Shown: in pieces, positions 37,651-46,400 of the stretch
Layout: each line of letters opens with the position of its first letter
Position numbering within the stretch: the stretch's first letter is position 1
Source of the DNA: Bradyrhizobium zhanjiangense
GTDB lineage: Bacteria > Pseudomonadota > Alphaproteobacteria > Rhizobiales > Xanthobacteraceae
NCBI RefSeq assembly: GCF_004114935.1
Contig: NZ_CP022221.1
Location: 4,609,001 to 4,673,000, forward strand
DNA: 64,000 nucleotides
Direction of reading: 5' to 3'
Position numbers and translations under genes: made by a program
Notes under the pieces: model-generated
Told to the model about the DNA's origin: nothing
What the model saw: the letters and a program-made list of their open reading frames with translations, nothing else
Database searches by the model: none

Positions 37651-38550
37651 ATGGCTGTCGTGTGCCGACCGGCTCGCATGGACGACTTGGCGAGAGCCGA
37701 CGAGATCGTGGTCGCCAGCATCAACGAACTCACTGAGAGGCGGGGCTTTGGAAAAATGGCATCCTCCCGCCCGCAGAATTTTCAGGCCTTCTCGCTCACG
37801 GACGATCCCGAAGGTCTATGGGTCGCCGATGACGACGGAGAACTCGTCGGCTTCGCGTGGAGTTGGGTTTGTGGCGAGCTTTGGTTTCTGGCGCAGCTGT
37901 TCGTGACCCCGGATCGCCAGAGCGACGGCATTGGCAATCAACTCATCAGCAAGATGTTTGCTCACGCAGAGAAGCGCGGAGCATCCGTCAAAGCGCTGAT
38001 CACCTTCACGTTCAACAACGTGTCTCAAGGCCTCTACATCCGCCACGGGCTATTCCCGCGCTCTCCGATCTACATGGTCAGCGTGCCTCGTGACCGGCTG
38101 GCGTCGCGGTTGGCCGAGCCGCGGCTTCGTCTTGAATCTCTCACGGCCAAGACGGCCGGGTTGGATGAGCTGGCGCCCATTGATGTCGGTGCACTCGGTG
38201 TTTCCAGGGAGAAGCATCATCGGTATCTCCTGGGCGACAGCCAGACGAGCGGGTTCACCATCCACGCCGGCAGCGAGTGCGTCGGGTATGTCTATATTTC
38301 GGATGGACACATTGGCCCGCTTGCAGTCCGCCGGCCAGATCTCATGGGCTCGGCGCTTGCTGCTGCGTTGTCGTTCGCGGCGCAGAGCGATGTTCCGACC
38401 ATTTCGGCCTTCGTGCCGGGCGCGAGCGAGCCAGCGCTCAAGGCGGCGACCGACCACGGGATGCGCCTGACGTTCCCGATGCTGCTGATGTCGAACCGGC
38501 AGTTCGGAGATTGGGGCAGCTACCTCCCGCGCAATCCGGGTTTCATGTAG
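37651..38550 (+). CDS. GNAT-family N-acetyltransferase
   Basis: 299 residues from the ATG at 37651, chosen because GGGGAGGA lies 7 bases upstream. The N-terminal domain carries RPARMDDLARADEIV, WVADDDGELVGFAW, LFVTPDRQSDGIGNQLISKMFAHAE and a C-terminal GNAT strand (GLYIRHGLFPRSP). The usual acetyl-CoA loop R/Q-x-x-G-x-G/A appears as RQSDGIG. Residues ~165-299 form a second, weaker GNAT-like half (SECVGYVYI; HGMRLTFPMLLMSNRQFGDW). Substrate not predictable. Confidence 0.82.
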   Translation: MAVVCRPARMDDLARADEIVVASINELTERRGFGKMASSRPQNFQAFSLTDDPEGLWVADDDGELVGFAWSWVCGELWFLAQLFVTPDRQSDGIGNQLISKMFAHAEKRGASVKALITFTFNNVSQGLYIRHGLFPRSPIYMVSVPRDRLASRLAEPRLRLESLTAKTAGLDELAPIDVGALGVSREKHHRYLLGDSQTSGFTIHAGSECVGYVYISDGHIGPLAVRRPDLMGSALAAALSFAAQSDVPTISAFVPGASEPALKAATDHGMRLTFPMLLMSNRQFGDWGSYLPRNPGFM

Positions 38551-38718
38551 GTCAATCCAAGCGCGTTGTAAGCAGAGTCACCGCGCAGCTTGGTCACGGG
38601 ACAACGACCGGTCCTTTCTTCGCACGCGACCCTTGCCAGTCACGGGTCGGCCTGTCGCTCCATGAGAAGCCGATAAAGATCGTGACATGGCCGGTTAGGG
38701 CGATCGAGGTCAGCTTGG

Positions 38719-40125
38719 TCACGTAATACGGTCGATGATCTGAAGCAGCCGATCACAGGACGCCTCGATCCTCTTTAGCGGAGACGTCGCGACGCCCAGC
38801 AACAGTCCCGGGCGGGCCGAAGCCCTCGACGCATACCAGAGCGATAGCGGCGTGGGCGCCAGTCCAAGCGGTGCTGCTTCCCTGGCGATGGCAAGATCGG
38901 CTGCTCCCTTCGGCAACCGCAGGACAGCCGCCAATCCGGCAATCGCAACATTTGCAGTGCGCGGGCGAAGGTATTTCAGCAATGCATCGCCTTGCGCTGC
39001 ATAGACCCGCTTCGTTCGCCGAAGATGCCGGAGATAATGGCCGTCGCGCATGAAATCGGCGGTCGCGAGCTGCACCGCTGGCCCGGGCGCCGGCGCGAGG
39101 CACGCCGCAGTTTCGGCAAACCGCGACGCCAGTGCGGCCGGTGCAACCACAAAGCCGAGCCGCAAGGCAGGGGTTATGGTCTTGCTGAAGGAGCCGATGT
39201 GAATGACGCGGCCGGCGCGATCGAGGGAGGCGAGCGCCGGCGTGGCCCGGCCCTTGAGCTGAAGCTCGCTCAGATAATCGTCTTCGATCACCCACGCCTT
39301 GTTTTGGGTCGCCCAGTCGAGCAGGCGTGAGCGTCTTGCCAGCGACAGCGTGAATCCGAGCGGCGCCTGCTGCCCTGGTGTCACCACAACCAGTGCCGCA
39401 TCAGGCGCATGTTTCAGGGCGTAATCGACATCGATGCCGTCAGCGTCAACCGGGATCGGCGCGATCGACAATCTCGCAAGCTCGAGGCCGCGCCGCGTAA
39501 AGGGAAAGCCGGGATTCTCCACCCAGACTTTCTTCTGCTCGAGACCAAGGACACGGAGCGCCAGACCAAGCCCGCCGCTAAAGCCGCTGGTGATGATGAT
39601 CTGGGACGGCGCGCATTCGATCCCGCGCGCCAGCGCAAGGTAGGCCGCGATCTCGCGCCGCAACTCCAACTCGCCGCGCGGGTCACGGTAAATCGCCGGC
39701 GCGCTCACCTCAACGCGAACCGCCTGCGCGCGCATCCTCGCCAGCAGCATGGCAGGAAGGGTCTCCTGCGCAGGCACGCCCATCTGGAAGATCGCCGGCC
39801 CTGCGGTGAGTTCCTGGTACATCTCCATGAATGAGCCGGGGGCGGGGGCTTTGTCCCGCCGAACGGGGAAGGACGGCCGGTCCACGACATGCGTGCCTGT
39901 AGCGCGGGCTGCAACGATCAGTTGGGCGGATGAGAGCTTTTCATACGCCGAACGCACGGTGCCGCGCGCGACGCCGAGCTGGGCCGCCAAATCCTGCCAT
40001 GAGGGCAGGCGAGCGCCCGGGGCGAGCACACCGCTCTCGATGGCAGCTCTGATCCCCCTGTGGATCTGCTCCGCCAGTGGCGTCTTCGCGGATCGATCGA
40101 GCTCCAGCCGCAGCGATTTGGTCAT
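38719..40125 (-). CDS. MocR/PdxR-family regulator (GntR HTH + aminotransferase domain)
   Basis: 468 residues. N-terminal GntR winged helix: TPLAEQIHRGIRAAIESGVLAPGARLPSWQDLAAQLGVARGTVRSAYEKL. The C-terminal part is a fold-type I aminotransferase-like domain with the PLP lysine in IGSFSKTITPALRLGF. MocR proteins sense PLP or amino-acid adducts and are usually divergent from the gene they control, here the AhpD-like gene. I start at MTKSLRLELD; the frame opens 34 codons earlier without support. Two TTGGTAC repeats lie in the divergent promoter. Confidence 0.9.
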   Translation of the reverse strand: MTKSLRLELDRSAKTPLAEQIHRGIRAAIESGVLAPGARLPSWQDLAAQLGVARGTVRSAYEKLSSAQLIVAARATGTHVVDRPSFPVRRDKAPAPGSFMEMYQELTAGPAIFQMGVPAQETLPAMLLARMRAQAVRVEVSAPAIYRDPRGELELRREIAAYLALARGIECAPSQIIITSGFSGGLGLALRVLGLEQKKVWVENPGFPFTRRGLELARLSIAPIPVDADGIDVDYALKHAPDAALVVVTPGQQAPLGFTLSLARRSRLLDWATQNKAWVIEDDYLSELQLKGRATPALASLDRAGRVIHIGSFSKTITPALRLGFVVAPAALASRFAETAACLAPAPGPAVQLATADFMRDGHYLRHLRRTKRVYAAQGDALLKYLRPRTANVAIAGLAAVLRLPKGAADLAIAREAAPLGLAPTPLSLWYASRASARPGLLLGVATSPLKRIEASCDRLLQIIDRIT

Positions 40126-40130
40126 GCACC

Positions 40131-40161
40131 TTGGTACACGAGTTTTGTAGGTTTTTGGTAC
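40131..40161. promoter_or_regulatory. Direct repeats, candidate MocR operator
   Basis: TTGGTAC at 40131-40137 and again at 40155-40161, 24 bp apart start to start, in the gap between the divergent MocR and AhpD-like genes. MocR-type regulators characteristically bind direct repeats near the promoter. Confidence 0.45.
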
Positions 40162-40238
40162 TTTTTTGTGGACTAGTGCAGGGGCACCTAAGGGGCGAAG
40201 GGAGCATTTCATCCCCTGATCCATCAAGGAGAAAGCAG

Positions 40239-40700
40239 ATGAGTGAACGTCTCAACTACAACCACATCGCGCCGGCAGGCGCGAAGGCACTGGGCGGCGT
40301 CTACGGCTACGTCATGCAGAGCGGACTGCCTGCGACACTAGTCACCCTCGTCTATCTCCGCGTTTCGCAGATCAACAACTGCGCCTATTGCTTGGACATG
40401 CACACCCGCGACCTGCTCAAGAGCGGCGTGAAGATCGAAAAGCTCGCGTTGCTGCAGGCATGGACCGAGGCCGGGAATCTCTTCGACGAACGCGAGCGCG
40501 CGGCCCTCGCCTGGGCCGAGACGGTGACCCGCGTCGCCGAGACCAACGTTCCGGATGAAGCCTATCAAGCCGCCCGCAAGGTCTTCAGCGAGCGCGAGCT
40601 GGTCGATCTCACGATCGCGATCAGCCTGATGAATGCGTACAATCGCATGTCGATCAGCTTCCGAAAGACGCCACAGGCTGCGCTCGAGAATGCAGCCTGA
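40239..40700 (+). CDS. AhpD-like / carboxymuconolactone decarboxylase family protein
   Basis: 153 residues. The AhpD-type redox motif is in NNCAYCLDMHTRDLL (C-x2-C-x3-H), with upstream family stretches AKALGGVYGYVMQSGLP. Proteins of this group act in alkylhydroperoxide or organic peroxide defence, as thiol-dependent peroxidases or reductants. AAGGAG lies 7 bases before the ATG; the open frame upstream is spurious. It is followed after 41 bp by the HD-domain gene and is probably regulated by the divergent MocR protein. Confidence 0.88.
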   Translation: MSERLNYNHIAPAGAKALGGVYGYVMQSGLPATLVTLVYLRVSQINNCAYCLDMHTRDLLKSGVKIEKLALLQAWTEAGNLFDERERAALAWAETVTRVAETNVPDEAYQAARKVFSERELVDLTIAISLMNAYNRMSISFRKTPQAALENAA

Positions 40701-40741
40701 CCCGAAGGGCATCAGCCGAAACAGAAACCAGGAGCCTGAAA

Positions 40742-41380
40742 ATGACGAGCGTGATCTCCGGCGTCAAAATTCCCGACAGCCAACTGGCGCGCGAAGCCAC
40801 CGAGCTGGTGCGCAGTTACGAAGACGAGATGTTGTTCAACCATTCGGTTCGCGTCTATGTGTTCGGCGCGATCAAAGGGCTGCGTCAGAAGCTGAAGTTC
40901 GATTCCGAGCTGCTCTATGTCGCAGCGCTGTTTCACGACCTCGGCCTCGTCGATCACTACCACACCGAGACCAAGCGATTTGAGGTCGACGGCGCAGACG
41001 CCGCGCGCGACTTTCTGCAGGCGCGCGGCATTGCCGAGCGGCAGGCCGATCTGGTGTGGGAAGCGATCGCGCTGCACACCACCCCCGGCATTCCGCAATA
41101 TATGAGGCCGGAGATCGCTCTCACCAACGCAGGCGTTCTGGTGGACGTCGTCGGCGTTGGATATGACGACTACACACCGGAGCAGCGCGACCAGGTGATC
41201 ACTGCGTTTCCGCGTGGTGACTTCAAGAACGAGTTCCTGAAGGTGCAGACCTGCTCAGCCCTGAAGAAGCCGCAGACGACCTTCGGGACGGTCAATTTCG
41301 ACTACATCGAAGATTACGACCCCAGCTTCCGCAAGCCAAACGCGTGCACGCGCATCCGCAACACGCCCTGGCAAAGCTGA
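40742..41380 (+). CDS. HD-domain protein, cyanamide hydratase (Ddi2)-like
   Basis: 212 residues. HD metal ligands are visible: H34 (FNHSVRVYVFG), H65-D66 (ALFHDLGLVDHY) and a later His in EAIALHTTPGI. The FNHSVRVYVFGA and ALFHDLGL pattern with the downstream HT..GIP segment is that of the fungal and bacterial cyanamide hydratase-like group of HD proteins, rather than nucleotide phosphohydrolases. The real substrate is unknown. Probably co-transcribed with the AhpD-like gene. Confidence 0.78.
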   Translation: MTSVISGVKIPDSQLAREATELVRSYEDEMLFNHSVRVYVFGAIKGLRQKLKFDSELLYVAALFHDLGLVDHYHTETKRFEVDGADAARDFLQARGIAERQADLVWEAIALHTTPGIPQYMRPEIALTNAGVLVDVVGVGYDDYTPEQRDQVITAFPRGDFKNEFLKVQTCSALKKPQTTFGTVNFDYIEDYDPSFRKPNACTRIRNTPWQS

Positions 41381-41408
41381 GAGATACGAGGCCATAGGAT
41401 CGTTGGGA

Positions 41409-41675
41409 TTATCCGACGCCAGCGGCGGCAGGGCTCGATCGGCGAGGGGGCGTCGGTGTCCTTGATGGGAAATACGGGTTCACGATGCAGCTCGCCGAAC
41501 GCCCGACGGCGAGATATCTGCACTGCTCAAGCGAGCCATAGCGGCAGTCGAAATAGCCGACTGGACCGTAGATCTGCATGCAGACTGGATAGCGCGGATC
41601 ATAGGTTTGCGCGTGCGCACGCGCGCTCGCAAGGAGCATGCCGGCTGCGATCAGCGTAGGCCACGCGCGGCGCAT
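41409..41675 (-). CDS. DUF3551 family secreted small protein (copy b)
   Basis: 88 residues. Signal peptide MRRAWPTLIAAGMLLASARAHA, then a short cysteine pattern: YPVCMQIYG, YFDCRYGSLEQCRYLAVGRSASCIVNPYF. This C...C...QC...A.GR...C..NP layout defines DUF3551, a family abundant in Bradyrhizobium with unknown function. I start at the ATG at 41675, one base after the stop of the paralogue upstream, so the pair forms an operon. Confidence 0.82.
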   Translation of the reverse strand: MRRAWPTLIAAGMLLASARAHAQTYDPRYPVCMQIYGPVGYFDCRYGSLEQCRYLAVGRSASCIVNPYFPSRTPTPPRRSSPAAAGVG

Positions 41676-41676
41676 C

Positions 41677-41997
41677 TCAGCGCGACAGGAAATAGCCTGA
41701 TGAATAGCCTGGCGTCTGCGCGCGCGGACGATTTTGATACGCGTAGGGATCATCGGTCTGGCCTGCGAAGAACGGATTGGCGATGCAGGTCAGCGCGCGA
41801 CCCGATGCGCTCGCCTGACACTGCGCGTAGCTATCGAACCTGCAATTGCTCAGCCCCGGCCATTCATCGCCGGTGAGACAGAATGGATGATTCTTGCCGA
41901 AGGCGCGCGCCGGCGTGCTTGCGTTGAGCGCGAGTGCAAATGTGGCGAGAGCGAGCGAAAATGTGGCGACAATGGGGAGAGTAACTCGGGCTCGCAT
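41677..41997 (-). CDS. DUF3551 family secreted small protein (copy a)
   Basis: 106 residues. Signal peptide MRARVTLPIVATFSLALATFALALNASTPARA, then HPFCLTGDEW, LSNCRFDSYAQCQASASGRALTCIANPFF and a Tyr/Pro-rich tail ending GYFLSR. It shares the four-cysteine layout with copy b, and the two lie head to tail. A longer open frame extends upstream antisense to the beta-barrel gene, but the signal peptide fixes the start. Role unknown; likely periplasmic or surface. Confidence 0.82.
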   Translation of the reverse strand: MRARVTLPIVATFSLALATFALALNASTPARAFGKNHPFCLTGDEWPGLSNCRFDSYAQCQASASGRALTCIANPFFAGQTDDPYAYQNRPRAQTPGYSSGYFLSR

Positions 41998-42021
41998 CTG
42001 GATTCTCCAATCACGCGAATG

Positions 42022-42046
42022 TGCGCGCGACGTTGTTACGCGCGCA
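42022..42046. promoter_or_regulatory. Inverted repeat upstream of the DUF3551 pair
   Basis: TGCGCGC (42022-42028) and GCGCGCA (42040-42046) with an 11-base spacer, 25 bp upstream of the copy a start. It could be an operator or a 5' UTR hairpin. The 252-bp gap to the beta-barrel gene must hold two divergent promoters; I cannot place them firmly. Confidence 0.35.
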
Positions 42047-42249
42047 TGCAGTTTATGTCGTGTTGTCGACATTGGAACTACAGAAAACACTTGTTTCAAA
42101 GGGTTTCCCACGCGCTCTGCTAAACGTTCATTAATGAAGCGCGGCCCTTTGGCTCTAACTGTTGCGTCGAAGTTACAGCAATTCCGTCGATCGCTGATAT
42201 GACGACCCACGGCCCGGGGGCCTACTGAAGAAACTGGAACGGGAATCAA

Positions 42250-42972
42250 ATGAAGAAGAATTTGTTGCTTGCCGCTGTCAGCCTGATCGCGCTCAGCGCG
42301 GCTGCGCCGGCGGTGGCTGCTGACCTCGCGGCGCGGCCCTACACCAAGGCTCCGCCGGCGGCGATCGCTGCGGTCTACGACTGGAGCGGCTTCTACATCG
42401 GCATCAACGGCGGCGGCGGTTCGGCTCGCACGACCTGGGATTTCGTTGGCGTCGGCCGCGAAGGTTCGCACGATGCGACCGGCGGCACGGTCGGTGGTCA
42501 GATCGGCTATCGCTGGCAGTCCGGCCAGTTCGTGTTCGGCGTGGAAGGCCAGGGCAACTGGGCCGACTTCTCCGGCGACAATGTCAGCGCGCTGTTCGCC
42601 ACCCGCAACCGCACCAAGATCGATGCGTTCGGCCTGATCACGGGCCAGGTCGGTTATGCCTGGAATAACGTCCTGCTCTACGTCAAGGGCGGTGCGGCTG
42701 TGGTCAGCGACAAGTACGAGATCTCCGACCTCGGCGGCGGGCTGCTCGCGTCGACCAGCGACACCCGCTGGGGTGGTACTGTTGGTGCCGGCCTCGAGTA
42801 CGGCTTCGCGCCGAACTGGTCGGTTGGCGTCGAGTACAACCACATCTTCCTGGCCGACAAGGACGTGACGTTCGCCGGCTTCGCTGGCACGGAGCGCATC
42901 CGTCAGGACGTCGACATGGGCCTCGTCCGCCTGAACTACAAGTTCGGCGGCATGCCTATCGCGCGCTACTGA
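42250..42972 (+). CDS. Outer-membrane beta-barrel protein, Omp25/Omp31 type
   Basis: 240 residues. Signal peptide MKKNLLLAAVSLIALSAAAPAVA, then ADLAARPYTKAPP and YDWSGFYIGINGGGG, the standard mature N-terminus of rhizobial Omp25/RopB-like porin-family proteins. Eight amphipathic strands follow (GGQIGYRWQSGQFVFGVEGQG; LLYVKGGAAVV; VGAGLEYGFAPNWSVGVEYNHI). The C-terminus is VRLNYKFGGMPIARY. Such proteins are abundant structural proteins of the outer membrane. A strong terminator follows 28 bp after the stop. Confidence 0.9.
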   Translation: MKKNLLLAAVSLIALSAAAPAVAADLAARPYTKAPPAAIAAVYDWSGFYIGINGGGGSARTTWDFVGVGREGSHDATGGTVGGQIGYRWQSGQFVFGVEGQGNWADFSGDNVSALFATRNRTKIDAFGLITGQVGYAWNNVLLYVKGGAAVVSDKYEISDLGGGLLASTSDTRWGGTVGAGLEYGFAPNWSVGVEYNHIFLADKDVTFAGFAGTERIRQDVDMGLVRLNYKFGGMPIARY

Positions 42973-43000
42973 GACTGATCGCTCAATTCGAGCGTCGTCG

Positions 43001-43030
43001 AAAGCCCCGGCCTTGCGCCGGGGCTTTTTT
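43001..43030 (+). terminator. Rho-independent terminator of the beta-barrel gene
   Basis: AAAGCCCCGGC (43001-43011), 5-base loop CTTGC, GCCGGGGCTTT (43017-43027), with six T at 43025-43030. A perfect 11-bp stem. Confidence 0.93.
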
Positions 43031-43082
43031 ATTGTTCGAGTTCAAGAAGTTAACCATGCCCTTGCGGAATGGCTCAGACGGC

Positions 43083-43111
43083 TTGACTCCTGAGAACGAA
43101 ATGAGAACAAT
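43083..43111 (+). promoter_or_regulatory. Promoter of the 32-residue membrane protein
   Basis: -35 TTGACT (43083-43088), 17-bp spacer, -10 AACAAT (43106-43111). Both LexA-type boxes overlap the spacer, the -10 and the expected transcription start near 43118. Confidence 0.5.
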
Positions 43112-43126
43112 GTTCTTCATACGTTC
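43094..43126. promoter_or_regulatory. Double LexA (SOS) box, alphaproteobacterial type
   Basis: GAAC-N7-GAAC at 43094-43108 and GTTC-N7-GTTC at 43112-43126, separated by AAT. The alphaproteobacterial LexA site is GTTC-N7-GTTC (complement GAAC-N7-GAAC). Here two full sites face each other as a 33-bp palindrome over a predicted -10 region, six bases before an AAAGGAG ribosome binding site. Confidence 0.78.
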
Positions 43127-43144
43127 TAGGCAAAGGAGCGAGAC

Positions 43145-43243
43145 ATGTTCAGGGTTTTCGTGGAAGAAGCGGCTGCACTGGCGTCAATCACGCTGTTCGT
43201 CGGGATGATCGCGATCTGGGCCCAGGTGATTCCGCAACTCTGA
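43145..43243 (+). CDS. SOS-controlled 32-residue single-pass membrane protein
   Basis: Encodes MFRVFVEEAAALASITLFVG followed by MIAIWAQVIPQL. A short charged N-terminus (R3, E7, E8) precedes one hydrophobic helix (about residues 10-28). AAAGGAG (43132-43138) sits 6 bases before the ATG, an ideal ribosome binding site, and a double LexA box with promoter lies directly upstream. The size, topology and SOS control resemble SidA of Caulobacter, a 29-residue SOS-induced division inhibitor acting on the divisome. I claim analogy only, not proven homology. dnaE follows 169 bp downstream. Confidence 0.65.
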   Translation: MFRVFVEEAAALASITLFVGMIAIWAQVIPQL

Positions 43244-43412
43244 GGAGGCGCGGTTGGGGAAAAGCGGGACGACGCGGCGGATTGGCCGCTCCGGCGTGGA
43301 CTCTCGCGGCGCCACACCCCACCATCGGGAGGCGAGTCGGCCGGGCGAGTGCATAATGCCTTGAGGAGCTGGCGACCGCTCCACTTCATCTGCAAGAGGC
43401 CGTTACGCGACC

Positions 43413-46400
43413 ATGCCGAGCGCCGGATTTGTCCACCTTCACGTTCACTCGGCCTATTCGCTGCTCAAGGGCTCGATCAAGATCGCCAAGCTTGCCGAGC
43501 TCGCCAAGAAGGACCACCAGCCGGCCCTAGCGCTGACCGACACCGACAACATGTTCGGTGCGCTGGAATTCTCCGACAAGATGGCGGGTTCCGGCATCCA
43601 GCCGATCGTCGGCTGCGAACTGGCGATCGACTTCGGCGACCAGGATCCGAACGCGCGCAACGCGCTGGGGCCGTCGCGCGTGGTGCTGCTGGCGGCGCAG
43701 GAGCGCGGCTATCGCAGCCTGATGCGGCTGAATTCGCGGGCGTTCCTGGAGACGCCGGATACCCATGCCTCCCACATCAAGTTCGACTGGCTCGAAGGCG
43801 AGACCGAGGGCCTGATCGCGCTCACCGGCGGTCCGGACGGACCGATCTCGCTGGCGCTTGCCACCGGGCAGGCCGAAATTGCGGCGTTGCGGTGCGAGCG
43901 TCTCGCCAGCCTGTTCGGCGACCGCCTCTACATCGAATTGCAACGCCACAACACCGACAAGGAACGCCGCATCGAGAGCGGCCTGATCGACATCGCCTAT
44001 GCCAAGGGCCTGCCGCTGGTCGCGACCAACGAGCCATATTTCGCCGCGACCGACGATTACGAGGCGCACGACGCGCTCTTGTGCATCGCCGGCGGGCGGC
44101 TGATCGCCGAGACCGAGCGCGAGCAGCTCACGCCTGATCACCGCTTCAAGACCCGCGCCGAGATGGCGGTGCTGTTCGCCGACATTCCGGAGGCGCTGGC
44201 CACGACGGTGGAGATCGCCGAGCGCTGCTCGTTCCGACCGATGACGCGCAAGCCGATCCTGCCGTTCTTCACCGTCGGCGCCGCATCGAGCTCGGATGCG
44301 GCCGCGGTCGAGGCCGCCGAATTGAAGCGCCAGGCGGAGGAGGGGCTCGCCAACCGCCTGCGCGTCCACGGCCTGTCGCAGGGCACGACGGAGGAGACAT
44401 ACGCCAAACGGCTTGCCTTCGAGCTCGACGTCATCATGCGCATGAAATACGCGGGCTACTTCCTGATCGTGTCGGACTTCATCAAATGGGCGAAGTCGCA
44501 AGGCATTCCGGTCGGGCCGGGCCGCGGCTCCGGCGCAGGATCGTTGGTCGCGTGGGCGCTGACCATCACCGACCTCGATCCGATCAAGTTCGGCCTGCTG
44601 TTCGAGCGCTTCCTCAATCCCGAGCGCGTCTCGATGCCGGACTTCGACATCGACTTCTGCCAGGATCGCCGCGGCGAGGTGATCCAGTACGTGCAGCAGC
44701 GCTACGGCCGCGACCAGGTCGCGCAGATCATCACCTTCGGTACGCTGCAGGCGCGCGGCGTGCTGCGCGACGTCGGCCGCGTGCTGCAGATGCCCTACGG
44801 CCAGGTCGACAAACTCACAAAACTGGTGCCGCAGAATCCGGCTGCGCCGGTGACGTTGGCGGCTGCGATCGAGAGCGAGCCGAAGCTCCAGGCGTTCCGC
44901 GACGAAGACCCGGTGGTGGCGCGCGCCTTCGACATCGCCCAGCGCCTCGAAGGCCTCACCCGCCACGCCTCGACCCATGCGGCCGGCATCGTGATCGGCG
45001 ATCGCCCCTTGAGCGAACTCGTGCCGCTCTACCGCGATCCCAAATCCGACATGCCGGTGACCCAGTTCAACATGAAATGGGTCGAGCCGGCGGGCCTCGT
45101 GAAGTTCGACTTCCTCGGCCTGAAGACGCTGACCGTGCTCGACGTTGCTTGCAAGCTGCTCAAGCCGCGCAACATCCACGTCGATCTCGCGACGCTGCCG
45201 ATCGACGATGCCGAGAGCTACCAGATGCTGGCGCGCGGCGACGTGGTCGGTGTGTTCCAGGTTGAAAGCCAGGGCATGCGGCGCGCGCTGATCGACATGC
45301 GTCCCGACCGTTTCGAGGACATCATCGCGCTGGTGGCGCTCTATCGCCCGGGTCCGATGGCGAACATTCCGACCTATTGCGCGCGCAAGCACGGCGACGA
45401 GGAGCCTGAATATCTGCACCCCGTGCTGGAGCCGATCCTGAAAGAGACCTTCGGCGTCATCATCTACCAGGAACAGGTGATGCAGATCGCGCAGGTGATG
45501 TCGGGCTATTCGCTTGGCGACGCCGACCTGTTGCGCCGCGCCATGGGCAAGAAGATCCGCGCCGAGATGGACAAGCAGCGCGACATCTTCGTCGCGGGCG
45601 CGGTGAAGAACGGCGTGCCGAAAGGGCAGGCCGAGACCATCTTCGAGCTGCTGGCGAAGTTCGCCGATTACGGCTTCAACAAGAGCCACGCGGCGGCCTA
45701 TGCGCTGGTGTCCTACCACACCGCCTACATGAAGGCGCATTATCCGGTGGAGTTCATCGCGGCGTCGATGACGCTCGATCTCAACAACACCGATAAGCTT
45801 TCCGAATTCCGCTCCGAGGCGCAGCGCCTCGGCATCAAGGTCGAGCCGCCGAACATCAATCGCTCGGGCGCGACCTTCGAGGTCGGCGAGAAGACGATCT
45901 ACTACGCGCTTGCCGCGCTGAAGGGCGTCGGCATCCAGGCGATCGACCAGATCATCGAGGAGCGCACGAAGAACGGTCTCTTCACCTCGCTCGCCGACTT
46001 CGCCGCGCGGGTCAATCCGCGCGCGATCAACAAGCGCATCATCGAGAGCCTTGCCGCCGCCGGCGCCTTCGACACGCTGGAGCCGAACCGGGCGCGCGTC
46101 TTCGCCGGCGCGGACTCGATTCTGGCCGCCTGCCAGCGCGCGCACGAGGCCGCCACCATCGGCCAGAACGACATGTTCGGCGGTTCGGCGGATGCGCCCA
46201 GCATCATGCTGCCGCAGGTCGAGCCGTGGCTGCCGGCCGAGCGGCTGCGCCGCGAATACGACGCGATCGGCTTCTTCCTGTCGGGACATCCGCTCGACGA
46301 TTACGCCACCGTGCTGAAGCGTCTGCGGGTGCAGAGCTGGGCCGAGTTCTCGCGCGCGGTGAAGACCGGCGCCACTGCCGGCAAGGTCGCGGCCACCGTG

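Noticed and set aside
38586..38723. 13-bp direct repeat CAGCTTGGTCACG (38586-38598, 38711-38723)
   Set aside because: The second copy includes the MocR stop codon region and nothing else connects them; probably chance.
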